Assembly (NCBI GenBank): GCA_002714165.1
Contig: PAWT01000036.1
Location: 129,901 to 137,636, forward strand
Reading direction: 5' to 3'
Source: Acidobacteriota bacterium
GTDB taxonomy: Bacteria > Acidobacteriota > Vicinamibacteria > Vicinamibacterales > UBA823
Length of the DNA stretch: 7,736 nucleotides
The notes below the pieces were generated by a model. It was given only the letters and a program-made list of their open reading frames with translations, did not search any database and was not told the origin of the DNA. Positions 1-6,799 of the stretch are shown piece after piece. Each line of letters opens with the position of its first letter. Within the stretch, counting starts at the first letter, position 1. A program made the translations under genes and the position numbers.

Positions 1-74
1 CCGATCACAGGAACCACGGCAGCAAGAACGCAAGCCACAAACACGCGCGAGAGTTGATTCGACAAAAAACTCAT
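1..74 (-). CDS. Start of an exported or membrane protein, cut by the left window edge
   Basis: Only the first 24 codons plus two bases are inside the window, so the product cannot be named. Translation gives a short N-terminal stretch (MSFLSNQLSR) followed by a hydrophobic run rich in V, A and L (about residues 11-24), which fits a signal peptide or first membrane helix. The start is well supported: the ATG at 74-72 overlaps the TAA stop of the M49 peptidase gene by one base (TAATG), and a perfect GGAGG Shine-Dalgarno lies 9 bases upstream. This arrangement implies translational coupling to the peptidase and membership of the same operon. The protein is probably exported or membrane-bound, like the two genes upstream of it. 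The gene is real with good confidence; its function is unknown. Confidence 0.72.
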   Translation of the reverse strand, partial: MSFLSNQLSRVFVACVLAAVVPVI

Positions 75-2149
75 TAGTGAAGACCTCCAGGACGCACCAT
101 CCCGACAGCATTTCCAGAGTACTCGAGCATCTGGGTCATAAGGTCCTGCGGATAGGAGATGGTCACATCGATAATTGTGTTGTCAGCGTCCCGTTCTACT
201 TCGAGTTTTGGTTGCACAAAACCCGAGTAGGATGGAAGGTTTAACGCGTCCACGCGTTCGACGACCTGATCACGGAGGTCTGCATCAAAATGGATCCCGT
301 AGGTCTCAAACAACCATTTCGCCGCCTCGTAATCACCCTCGGATTTGATCCGTTGTACTTCCGCGAGCAGTTCACCTACCCCCTGTTGGAACACAGTCAC
401 GTCAGTAATCACGTAAAAAGTCTTGCTGTTATGCACACGTTCTTCGATAGCGGTCGTGTTGTCCATTAACCACCTGACGATCATCTGGCGGTTGCGCATG
501 TGATCCTCCTCGAGCTGTGTCCCTTTCCGGACACGCCGAAGCTGCGTGATAGCGTTCCGCGCATAACTTTCGTACCCTGCCAGTACGATTTCGTTGTGGT
601 GCTCTACTGGTACAAGTCCAAATTCGGCCAGCTTCGGATCAGGGAGAAAGTAAAGCGCCACTAAGTCTGCTCGGCTCTCCTCAAGTGCGGAATACTGCTC
701 CTTCAACGCAGCTTGCGGATTCCCGTTAAGGTGATCTGCCAGCCTACCCGAGGCGTGTCCAATCACCTCATGCATATTTGTGGTGAGTTCACCAACAGTC
801 CTGCTCCAGCATTCAGCACGAGTGGCCTCGGCGGGGGTCCAGGAGAATTCCGTGCGAAATCCGGACGGTGTTGCCTGTTCATAGGTTTCCACTACATTTG
901 AGAGTGACACTGATTTACTCCCGTGCTCCTCCCGAACACTCTGATCATTTGGCAAGTTAATGCCAATCGGGGTCACCGGCCCTGATTCGCCGGTTTCAAT
1001 GACGACATCAATGGCGTTGGCCGTAATACCACGGACACCCTTCTTCCGATACTTCGGGTCCCATGGCATTCGATCTTCAAACCATTGAGCATTGTCAGCG
1101 AGAACTTGGATCTCCGCAGTTTTCTCCTGATTAACGTAGTAGACCAACGCTTCCCACGCCCCTTTCGTACCACGGGCGTCCATGTACACCTCGATGAACC
1201 CGTTAATGGTGTCGATGGGCGAGGCGTCGTCCTGGATCCATGCGATGTCATAAGCTTTGCGGTCGGCGTCTTCTCCAGTACGGTAGAACCGAATCAAGGC
1301 TTTGAGTGCTTTGGCCATCGACTCAGTGGCATATGGAATCGCGGCTTCCAAGTGCTTGATGATTTGAGAAATATGCTCGCCGTATTTTCCGTCGAGCTTG
1401 TAAACCTCCTCAACAACATGGTCCCCGCGTTTTACAAGACGTGAATTTAAGGCGTACTGTTCCGTGAAACTGTCAAGGTCGTCCATTGTGACGTCCACGT
1501 AGAGGTTGTTGGCGCTCGCGATTAGAATGTCTTCTTCCAGATCTGGTGTTTTAGTTGTCACGCTCGGATCAAGCGATGGATCAAGAAAAAGAGGCAACAT
1601 GCGCGTCAGCATGACGTCCAGCGTCTCGCCGTCCTGTGTGGGAAATCTCGCGCCTTCATCGACAGCTGCTTGAGCAGCGGCAAGAAAGGCCTCCTCGGTG
1701 CACGTAAGAACGAACTTCCTGGCTGTCAAATTGTTGTAGGGACCGGTGTTAATCCAAAAGAGCTTGGTGTAGCGCTCGATCTCGGCGCGAGTGTCCGGGT
1801 CCACGCCATCAGCATGAGTCAGGATCTGCTCGAGTACTTCTCGCATCTCAAGGTTGTGCACGTACCGTTGATCGTAAAAGATGTCACGACCAGCGAGAGC
1901 GGCCCGGTAGAGGTGATAGACCAGGATGCGCTGGTCGAGAGGCAAGCTCTCGAACCCGTCGGCATAAAGCTGAACAACTGCCGCTTCACCGACCCGCTCT
2001 AGCAGATACGGGCGGTCGGCCGCTTTGTCTCCACCTCTGACAACTGGAGCTGGAAAATCACCAGCCGAGCCTGGTAATTCCCATCCACCCGCTACCGCAG
2101 AACCCATAGTCAGCCCAAGGACCACTATCATCACCCCTCGCCGGAACAT
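74..2149 (-). CDS. Secreted dipeptidyl-peptidase III (peptidase family M49)
   Basis: This is a zinc metallopeptidase that by family removes dipeptides from the N-terminus of short peptides. The M49 signature is clear: HEVIGH at residues 460-465 (zinc ligands H460 and H465, catalytic E461) and EESRAD at 490-495, where E491 should be the third ligand. A second family block, GINLPND through GSKSVSLSNV (about 396-419), matches the conserved substrate-cleft region of DPP III. The short HExxGH-to-EE spacing and the 691-residue length suit the bacterial type rather than the longer-spaced animal enzymes. The N-terminus (MFRRGV, hydrophobic core, SAVA/GG about residue 20) is a typical Sec signal peptide without a lipobox Cys, so it should act in the periplasm or outside. 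The ATG at 2149 gives the positively charged n-region, although no good Shine-Dalgarno precedes it. The gene follows the unknown secreted protein by 34 bp and is coupled by TAATG to the next gene. Confidence 0.93.
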   Translation of the reverse strand: MFRRGVMIVVLGLTMGSAVAGGWELPGSAGDFPAPVVRGGDKAADRPYLLERVGEAAVVQLYADGFESLPLDQRILVYHLYRAALAGRDIFYDQRYVHNLEMREVLEQILTHADGVDPDTRAEIERYTKLFWINTGPYNNLTARKFVLTCTEEAFLAAAQAAVDEGARFPTQDGETLDVMLTRMLPLFLDPSLDPSVTTKTPDLEEDILIASANNLYVDVTMDDLDSFTEQYALNSRLVKRGDHVVEEVYKLDGKYGEHISQIIKHLEAAIPYATESMAKALKALIRFYRTGEDADRKAYDIAWIQDDASPIDTINGFIEVYMDARGTKGAWEALVYYVNQEKTAEIQVLADNAQWFEDRMPWDPKYRKKGVRGITANAIDVVIETGESGPVTPIGINLPNDQSVREEHGSKSVSLSNVVETYEQATPSGFRTEFSWTPAEATRAECWSRTVGELTTNMHEVIGHASGRLADHLNGNPQAALKEQYSALEESRADLVALYFLPDPKLAEFGLVPVEHHNEIVLAGYESYARNAITQLRRVRKGTQLEEDHMRNRQMIVRWLMDNTTAIEERVHNSKTFYVITDVTVFQQGVGELLAEVQRIKSEGDYEAAKWLFETYGIHFDADLRDQVVERVDALNLPSYSGFVQPKLEVERDADNTIIDVTISYPQDLMTQMLEYSGNAVGMVRPGGLH
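84..88 (-). promoter_or_regulatory. Shine-Dalgarno GGAGG for the gene at the left edge
   Basis: On the minus strand GGAGG is followed by 9 bases and then ATG (74-72). It lies inside the last codons of the M49 gene. Together with the TAATG overlap it decides the start of the truncated downstream gene, which is too short within the window to be recognised by coding content alone. Confidence 0.7.
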
Positions 2150-2158
2150 ACAGCGCCA

Positions 2159-2177
2159 TTACCAATCAGCTTGGTAA
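2159..2177 (-). promoter_or_regulatory. Perfect 7-bp hairpin or operator-like palindrome before the M49 start
   Basis: TTACCAA and TTGGTAA form a perfect inverted repeat around a 5-base loop. It sits in the 34-bp gap after the stop of the secreted unknown gene, ending 9 bases before the M49 ATG, exactly where a ribosome binding site would be. There is no U-tract after it, so it is not a standard intrinsic terminator. It could be an RNA hairpin that limits or times M49 translation, an RNA-processing site, or a protein-binding operator. The structure is seen directly; any role is inferred. Confidence 0.4.
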
Positions 2178-2183
2178 CCAACG

Positions 2184-3119
2184 TCATCTTGGCACCCTCA
2201 CCGATTCCTTGGTCTCCACACCGAATTGCCTAAAGTTTGAATAAGTGGCCGTCGCCTCGATCGACTCGGACCTGGACTCAAGTGGTCGCTCATAAATTTC
2301 ACGCATCGAATGCGGTACCCAAGACGGGAATGCTTCGTGCTGGCGATAATCGACAACGATCGTCGTCAGGAGCTCACTGCGGGACGTGCCGAGCACCAAC
2401 TCGCTACGTAAAGTGTCCCCTGTTTCAACATCGAGCCAAAATCTACCGCGGGCGAACATATCGCCTGCAGGAATCTGGACAAATGTCGGTTGCGCTTGTT
2501 CACTGTACTGCACGACCCAAACGGGCCGTCCATCAATCATTTCCTCATCCACACGCTTGAAGTCAAACCGGTGCTGGTTGAGCGGGTGAAGGAACGTTAA
2601 CGCAATTGTCGGCAAATTCACCGTGCGAACGACTTCACCGATGTTATAGCGAGCGCTTTCCCGCGTAAGTGTAGTGGCTTGCTCCACAGCTGGCCGTGCC
2701 TCGCCAAGGAACAGCTTCTGTAAGCGTTCGTCACGATCACGCACTGGCTTCCCGTCGACTTCGAAAACGTCACGGAATCCGAACCACGAAACGGCCCCCG
2801 GTAGCTGCACGAGTAGCATGTCGGACCGTAAATCCCGCTGGCGGCGTAATGTTCCATTAAATCGGAGAATCCGCTGTACGTATTGCTCTTCGGCAACGGC
2901 ATTCGAAAACACTCGCTCATAAGCGACGACGGACTGACTTGCTCGAAATAGCAACTCATCAAGCGTTAATGACTGTGTAAACACAGTCGCCGCGAACCCA
3001 GCGACGACGACTCCCGTCAATAGAGTTTTCACCCGTCCGTTGCCCTTAGATTTAATCAACTCAACGGCGAAGTGAGACAAGCTGGAGGAACGATAGAGCG
3101 AATGTATCAAAATTCGCAT
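2184..3119 (-). CDS. Secreted or envelope protein of unknown function, acidobacterial type
   Basis: I do not recognise an enzyme family. With the ATG at 3119 the protein has 311 residues: a basic N-terminus, a hydrophobic segment at about 30-48 that looks like a signal peptide, then a soluble domain with no Cys. Recognisable blocks are AVAEEQYVQR (75-84), the run around RDVFEVDGKPVRDRDERL (116-133), ESARYNIG (154-161), and RFWLDVETGDTLRSEL (226-241). The last resembles the strands of LolA/LolB-type half-barrel proteins, but that is only a weak structural guess. I associate this block order with hypothetical proteins of Acidobacteriota. The start is uncertain. ATG 3119 overlaps the upstream TAA (TAATG), and an in-frame ATG at 3155 also exists. 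GTG at 3032 would place the signal peptide at the very N-terminus (282 residues) and may be the true start. Its position between a cytoplasmic PLP enzyme and a secreted peptidase suggests an envelope partner of the operon. Confidence 0.8.
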   Translation of the reverse strand: MRILIHSLYRSSSLSHFAVELIKSKGNGRVKTLLTGVVVAGFAATVFTQSLTLDELLFRASQSVVAYERVFSNAVAEEQYVQRILRFNGTLRRQRDLRSDMLLVQLPGAVSWFGFRDVFEVDGKPVRDRDERLQKLFLGEARPAVEQATTLTRESARYNIGEVVRTVNLPTIALTFLHPLNQHRFDFKRVDEEMIDGRPVWVVQYSEQAQPTFVQIPAGDMFARGRFWLDVETGDTLRSELVLGTSRSELLTTIVVDYRQHEAFPSWVPHSMREIYERPLESRSESIEATATYSNFRQFGVETKESVRVPR

Positions 3120-4096
3120 TAGGCAAACAGATTCACCTGGCCACCGGTATGCCAAAAAAGCACCGTTTGATCGTCCCGAAACCGATTTTCTCGTACGTAA
3201 GCGATGAGCGCTGCCATCGCCTTAGCCGTATAAGTAGGGTCAAGAAAAATAGCGTCTCGTCGGGCTAGTAGGTCGAGTGCTTCGCGTGACAGCTCGGTGG
3301 GAATTCCATAGCCATCACCACAAAACCCGTCCTCTACCTCCACAGATGGGCCATTAGACAGTGAACCCGGTGCGAGCTGAAGGATCGTCTCGATCCCTAT
3401 AATCAGTGTCGCTATCGTCTGGAGTAACGATTCAGCTGAATCGTCAGCACTGACACCGATGACTTGGGTGCGTTGCGTGTAAAGGCGGCACCCAGCCACA
3501 AGACCAGCCTGGGTTCCACCGGACGAACTGGCGTGAACGATTACGTCGGGAGGCGTCACCTGACCAACCAACTCGCCCACTGCACGAACATATCCCAGTG
3601 CTCCTAGTGGAGTTGAGGCACCAACGGGAATCACATAGGGACGCCGTCCCGCCGCAACCAAGCGTGCCGCTGCCGACGCCATCGTGGGCGACCGGTCTTC
3701 ACGAGACTTAACGTAATGAACCTCAGCACCCAACAGCTCGTCGAGTAACGCATTTGCCGTTGGCTTATCCGGCGGCACACCGTTCGCCACGAGCAGACAA
3801 CGTAGGCCATGACGAGCCGCGACCGCCGCTGTCACCCGTGCGTGGTTTGACTGCACGCCACCGGCAGTGATGAGTGTATCGGCACCCTCACTCAGTGCCC
3901 GTGCACACACCAACTCAAGTTTTCTGACCTTGTTACCACCGAAAGCAAATCCGATGGAATCGTCGCGTTTGACGATAAGCCGGGGCCCACCGCCCAGTGC
4001 GGCACGTAGGCCGTTCAGTTCCTCCACTGGAGTTGGATAATGCCCTAGCGCAATCGCCGGTACGGCGCTCAGTATAGAAATCGGATCGGTGCTCAT
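3119..4096 (-). CDS. dcyD: D-cysteine desulfhydrase-type PLP enzyme (ACC deaminase family)
   Basis: This is a cytoplasmic PLP enzyme of fold type II, predicted to break D-cysteine (or a related amino acid) into pyruvate, sulfide and ammonia. From ATG 4096 it has 325 residues, the usual family length. KRDD and GGNKVRKLE carry the PLP lysine K56. QSNHAR lies at 82-87, the phosphate-binding loop SSGGTQAGL at 191-199, DPTYTAKAM at 286-294 with the active-site Tyr Y289, and HTGG at 316-319. Two positions separate the family's activities. True ACC deaminases have Glu after that Tyr and Leu in HLGG, whereas here they are T290 and T317, as in D-cysteine desulfhydrases. An in-frame TTG at 4150 would add 18 residues with no family look. 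GGGAGA lies about 16 bases before ATG 4096, which is rather far. The gene is divergent from an aminotransferase and heads the left operon. Other substrates, such as L-cysteate or other D-amino acids, remain possible. Confidence 0.88.
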   Translation of the reverse strand: MSTDPISILSAVPAIALGHYPTPVEELNGLRAALGGGPRLIVKRDDSIGFAFGGNKVRKLELVCARALSEGADTLITAGGVQSNHARVTAAVAARHGLRCLLVANGVPPDKPTANALLDELLGAEVHYVKSREDRSPTMASAAARLVAAGRRPYVIPVGASTPLGALGYVRAVGELVGQVTPPDVIVHASSSGGTQAGLVAGCRLYTQRTQVIGVSADDSAESLLQTIATLIIGIETILQLAPGSLSNGPSVEVEDGFCGDGYGIPTELSREALDLLARRDAIFLDPTYTAKAMAALIAYVRENRFRDDQTVLFWHTGGQVNLFA

Positions 4097-4208
4097 CGGT
4101 TGAACAGCGGTGTCTCCCAATAAAGCCCAGCGAGCGTTTCGAGACCGCAAGGATAACCGATCGCCGCTGCCGCCACGACTGTGCGGCTGTGGAAAACAAC
4201 AAGAAGCT

Positions 4209-4214
4209 TATAAA
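4209..4214 (+). promoter_or_regulatory. Candidate -10 element for the aminotransferase
   Basis: TATAAA in the divergent intergenic region would place a transcript start near 4221, about 20 bases before the ATG at 4241. No convincing -35 is visible at the right distance (the region around 4186-4193 matches TTGACA poorly). I could not pick a clear promoter for the oppositely oriented desulfhydrase in the same 145-bp region, which has no obvious palindromic operator. Confidence 0.3.
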
Positions 4215-4240
4215 CATCGAGTTTGCCAAGAACTGGCACT

Positions 4241-5446
4241 ATGTGCCACTCTGAGCGAATGGGTGAGCGCCTCGACTCCATTCCGTTCTCGGGCATTATG
4301 CGGATTCGCGACATGATGTTCGGTATCGAAAACCCCTATCGTCTCGATCAAGGTGACGTCGGCTTTGACGCTCCGGACGCTGTTAAAACTGGAATGAGTC
4401 GAGCCATCGCTGAGAATCGTACGCACTATGTTCAGACGGTTGGCATTCCCCGCCTCCGTGAACTCATTGTTGACAAGCTTCAAAACCAAAACAAGATTCC
4501 GATTGAGTCGGTTGACGACGTCATGGTCACCAACGGTGGTATCCATGGTCTCTACGTAATTTTCCACGGTTTACTGGAACCAGGCGACGAAGTGCTCTGT
4601 GCCGACCCAATGTGGCCATCTACACGCGGCACTATCCAATCGGCTCAAGGCGTACCCGTCGACTGCCCGTTGTATGAATCGCGTCGCTGGCGGCCAGACC
4701 TAGACGAGTTGGAATCGAAGGTCACACAAAAGACGCGGGCAATCCTGCTGAATTCACCCCAGAACCCAACCGGCGGCGTTCTCACCAAGGCAGATATCGA
4801 GCGGATCGCGGCGATCGCACAAGAGCGCGATCTGTGGGTAATCTCCGACGAGGCATACGAAGACATCGTCTTCGACGGCGAACGTCATGTGAGCATAGCG
4901 TCCCTGCCAGGCATGTACGACCGAACGATCTCTGTTTACACATTTAGCAAATCGTACGCGATGACCGGCCTCCGCCTAGGTTATTTCGCGATAAACGATC
5001 CAGTCATTGCCGACCGTATTAAGAAAGTTCTTTACTATACGTGTAGCAACACTGGCACAGTTGTGCAATGGGGTGGCGTCGGTGGTTTAGAGGGCGCAAA
5101 AAATCAAGTGGAAGCTTATCGGGTCGAGTTGCAGGCACGGCGTGACCTGTTCTACGAGGGCATCCGCGAATTAGGCTCCGGGGTGCTCAGCGGCGAACCT
5201 CCCAAGGGGGCGTTCTATGCGTTCCTCCGGATCGACCCGGCTTGGCGCCCACCGGGCAGCGCGGGAACCCCGGAATCACTCTCGTGGGCATTGGTCGAGT
5301 ACCTGATTAAGGAAGGTCGCATCGGTTGTGTGCCTGGCGCCGATTTCGGCACGCACGGTGAGGGGTACATCCGTCTGGCCTTTGGGAAGAACCGCGACGA
5401 ATTGACGGGCGCACTCGCCTCAATGAAGGCTCTGCTTAACGTGTGA
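4241..5446 (+). CDS. PLP-dependent aminotransferase, class I/II (fold type I)
   Basis: The protein is predicted to move an amino group between an amino acid and a 2-oxoacid in the cytoplasm; the substrate is not determinable from motifs. Numbering from ATG 4241 (401 residues), the class I/II landmarks are all present. These are TNGG (98-101), NSPQNPTGG with PLP-contacting N175, SDEAYE with D203 and Y206, TFSKSYAMTGLRLGY with Schiff-base K237 and R245, and YIRLAF with substrate-carboxylate R378. The early block RLDQGDVGFDAP (34-45) is the usual N-terminal region of aspartate/aromatic-type members. Possible starts are TTG 4223, ATG 4241 and ATG 4259. None has a strong Shine-Dalgarno, and homology would begin around residue 15, so either ATG is acceptable. 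The gene stands alone on the plus strand, back to back with the desulfhydrase, suggesting but not proving a shared amino-acid theme. Its 3' end is 14 bp from the convergent SDR gene. Confidence 0.9.
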   Translation: MCHSERMGERLDSIPFSGIMRIRDMMFGIENPYRLDQGDVGFDAPDAVKTGMSRAIAENRTHYVQTVGIPRLRELIVDKLQNQNKIPIESVDDVMVTNGGIHGLYVIFHGLLEPGDEVLCADPMWPSTRGTIQSAQGVPVDCPLYESRRWRPDLDELESKVTQKTRAILLNSPQNPTGGVLTKADIERIAAIAQERDLWVISDEAYEDIVFDGERHVSIASLPGMYDRTISVYTFSKSYAMTGLRLGYFAINDPVIADRIKKVLYYTCSNTGTVVQWGGVGGLEGAKNQVEAYRVELQARRDLFYEGIRELGSGVLSGEPPKGAFYAFLRIDPAWRPPGSAGTPESLSWALVEYLIKEGRIGCVPGADFGTHGEGYIRLAFGKNRDELTGALASMKALLNV

Positions 5447-5460
5447 AGCTGAGCCCAGCC

Positions 5461-6201
5461 TCAACGCAGGTGGCGTCCACCGTCTACCCGAATTGTCTCG
5501 CCCGTTACAAAATCACTTTCGATAAGCCAAAGAACCGTTTTTACAATCTCCTCATCGCCGCCCCATCGGCTGAGCGGCGTCGCGCGGATGACCTCCTCTT
5601 GCACTGCTTTTCCCAGCTGAGCCGGTGCACGGATGGGTCCAGGAGCGATTGAGTTAACAAGAATTTGGTCGGGTGCCAATTCGAACGCTAACGCTTCGGC
5701 CAGCGCGACTGAGCCAGCTTTAGCGACGTAATACGGCAGATAGCCCGTGTAGGTTGGTCGGCCACTTTTGGCTGTCCAATCCGAGAACATAACGATACGC
5801 CCACCTCCAGCGGTGCGCATATGCGGCACAGCCGCACGCGCACAGAGAAAGGCTGCACGGAGATCCACCGCGAGTGACCGGTCCCAGTCCTCAACAGTTA
5901 ACTGGTCGAACGGTGTTTGAGTGTAGACCGAGGCCATGTGTACCAGTATGTCGAGTCGACCCAAAGCCTCAGTAGTGGCCTGCACAATTTCACCGCATGC
6001 AGAGGCTTGCGACAGATCCGCCGGTGCGATAAAGGCTTGCTGGCCATGCGCGCGAATCGCTTCTGCGGCCTGTTCGGCCTCGTGACGAGAGCGGTTGAAT
6101 GAAAGCGCTACGTCAGCTCCACGTGCCGCCAGCGCCTGGGCGACTACTGCACCAATTCTCTTACCGCCGGTCACTAAAGCTGATCGACCCGTTAATTGCA
6201 T
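5461..6201 (-). CDS. SDR oxidoreductase, FolM/pteridine-reductase-like
   Basis: This is a 246-residue short-chain dehydrogenase/reductase with a Rossmann fold, probably NADPH-dependent and cytoplasmic. The cofactor loop reads TGGKRIG (11-17), with Arg in place of the usual Gly, as in pteridine reductases and FolM (dihydromonapterin reductase). Other landmarks are ADLS (61-64), HMAS at 88-91 in place of NNAG, SDW (140-142), and Y157-x3-K161. The DW...RP...YLPY spacing between the Ser/Asp and the Tyr is longer than in FabG-like enzymes and resembles pteridine-reductase-like SDRs. SIAPGPI lies at 184-190. The C-terminus DGGRHLR is, as I recall it, the same ending as E. coli FolM. A role in reducing a dihydropterin is therefore the best guess, but many SDRs with this look have unknown substrates. 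The cofactor loop is one residue shorter than the standard. The gene lies 42 bp downstream of the DoxX gene, with only a weak ribosome site, probably in one transcript. Confidence 0.85.
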   Translation of the reverse strand: MQLTGRSALVTGGKRIGAVVAQALAARGADVALSFNRSRHEAEQAAEAIRAHGQQAFIAPADLSQASACGEIVQATTEALGRLDILVHMASVYTQTPFDQLTVEDWDRSLAVDLRAAFLCARAAVPHMRTAGGGRIVMFSDWTAKSGRPTYTGYLPYYVAKAGSVALAEALAFELAPDQILVNSIAPGPIRAPAQLGKAVQEEVIRATPLSRWGGDEEIVKTVLWLIESDFVTGETIRVDGGRHLR

Positions 6202-6225
6202 GGTGGAAAATCCGTCAAAAGGTAC

Positions 6226-6241
6226 GAGAGTGTTGAGAGTG
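6226..6241. repeat. Short tandem direct repeat between the DoxX and SDR genes
   Basis: GAGAGTG occurs twice (6226-6232 and 6235-6241), separated by two bases, so the period is 9. It fills much of the 42-bp gap between the DoxX stop and the SDR start. It may be chance or a small binding site. Confidence 0.25.
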
Positions 6242-6243
6242 CG

Positions 6244-6714
6244 CTACACCTTATCCCGACGTGATCGCCCTTGGGCGGACTTCGCCGACTTGTTAGCGTA
6301 CCCGTCGAACGACAACACGCCAGGTCCGGTCAGCATTAAGCAAAACAAAGCAACGAGTAAGACAAGCGCATACTCGAAGCCGTGTCCGACACCCGGTTCG
6401 AGAGACCAATTCAGGAAGAAACCATATGGCCAGTGCACTTTCCAAATCGCTACAGCCATAATGATCGCCAGGAGCGCGCTCATTAGGCGCGTGAAGGCAC
6501 CAATAAAAAGCGCTATGCCACCACCCAGTTCAACAATTCCTACCGTAACGGCGAGTAAGGGCGCTGGCTGCAAACCTACCAAGGCGAATAAGGCAACGGT
6601 GTCCTCCGGACTAGTGCCGCCCCACATCGGCCCAAACAACTTCGGCACTCCGTGTGCGACAAAGACCACTCCAACAGTTAACCGGAGTAGGGTCACGCCC
6701 CACGCTTGCATCAT
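6244..6714 (-). CDS. DoxX-family integral membrane protein
   Basis: This 156-residue, strongly hydrophobic protein has about four membrane segments (roughly 6-26, 51-72, 76-93 and 113-131) and a basic, hydrophilic C-terminal tail (about 141-156). RLTVGVVFVAHGVPKLFG (11-28) in the first helix and GIVELGGGIAL (59-69) in the second are typical DoxX/DoxD-like patterns. The name comes from a subunit of an archaeal quinol oxidase complex, but most bacterial members have no established role; some are linked to redox or thiol stress. There are two adjacent ATG codons, 6714 and 6711. The GGGAG ribosome site (6720-6724) is 5 bases from the first and 8 from the second, so 6711 may be the one used. It follows a 187-bp gap with a candidate promoter and leads into the SDR gene 42 bp downstream, suggesting a two-gene unit. 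Confidence 0.88.
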   Translation of the reverse strand: MMQAWGVTLLRLTVGVVFVAHGVPKLFGPMWGGTSPEDTVALFALVGLQPAPLLAVTVGIVELGGGIALFIGAFTRLMSALLAIIMAVAIWKVHWPYGFFLNWSLEPGVGHGFEYALVLLVALFCLMLTGPGVLSFDGYANKSAKSAQGRSRRDKV

Positions 6715-6790
6715 GGACTCTCCCGTCGATCAGAGGAACTCGGCCCCTAGACAACCCCTGAAACACCACTCGTTTCGCTGCCGTACGGCG

Positions 6791-6799
6791 GTTATACCA
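6791..6799 (-). promoter_or_regulatory. Candidate extended -10 promoter for DoxX-SDR
   Basis: On the minus strand the gap between the thioesterase and DoxX genes contains TGGTATAAC, which fits an extended -10 (TGn then TATAAC). Initiation would be near 6784, giving a leader of about 70 bases before the DoxX ATG. No good -35 lies 17 bases upstream, which is common for extended -10 promoters. The 187-bp gap is the longest in this strand's block, which supports a separate transcription start. I saw no intrinsic terminator for the thioesterase transcript in the same gap (6715-6901). Confidence 0.35.

Noticed and set aside
1085..2002. Plus-strand open frames of about 110-119 codons inside the M49 gene
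   Set aside because: They lie wholly opposite a peptidase with intact family motifs and have no recognisable features of their own.
2618..2962. Cys- and Ser-rich open frame within the secreted unknown gene
   Set aside because: It is an alternate frame of the minus-strand gene, which itself has a signal peptide and coherent domain blocks.
4096..4150. TTG at 4150 as the start of the desulfhydrase
   Set aside because: The extra 18 residues do not look like the family's N-terminus, and ATG 4096 gives the usual length.
5470..5482. GGTGG-CGT-CCACC hairpin as a terminator for the convergent genes
   Set aside because: It is only 5 bp with a 3-base loop, lies inside the SDR coding end (the Gly-Gly-Arg codons), and has no T-tract.
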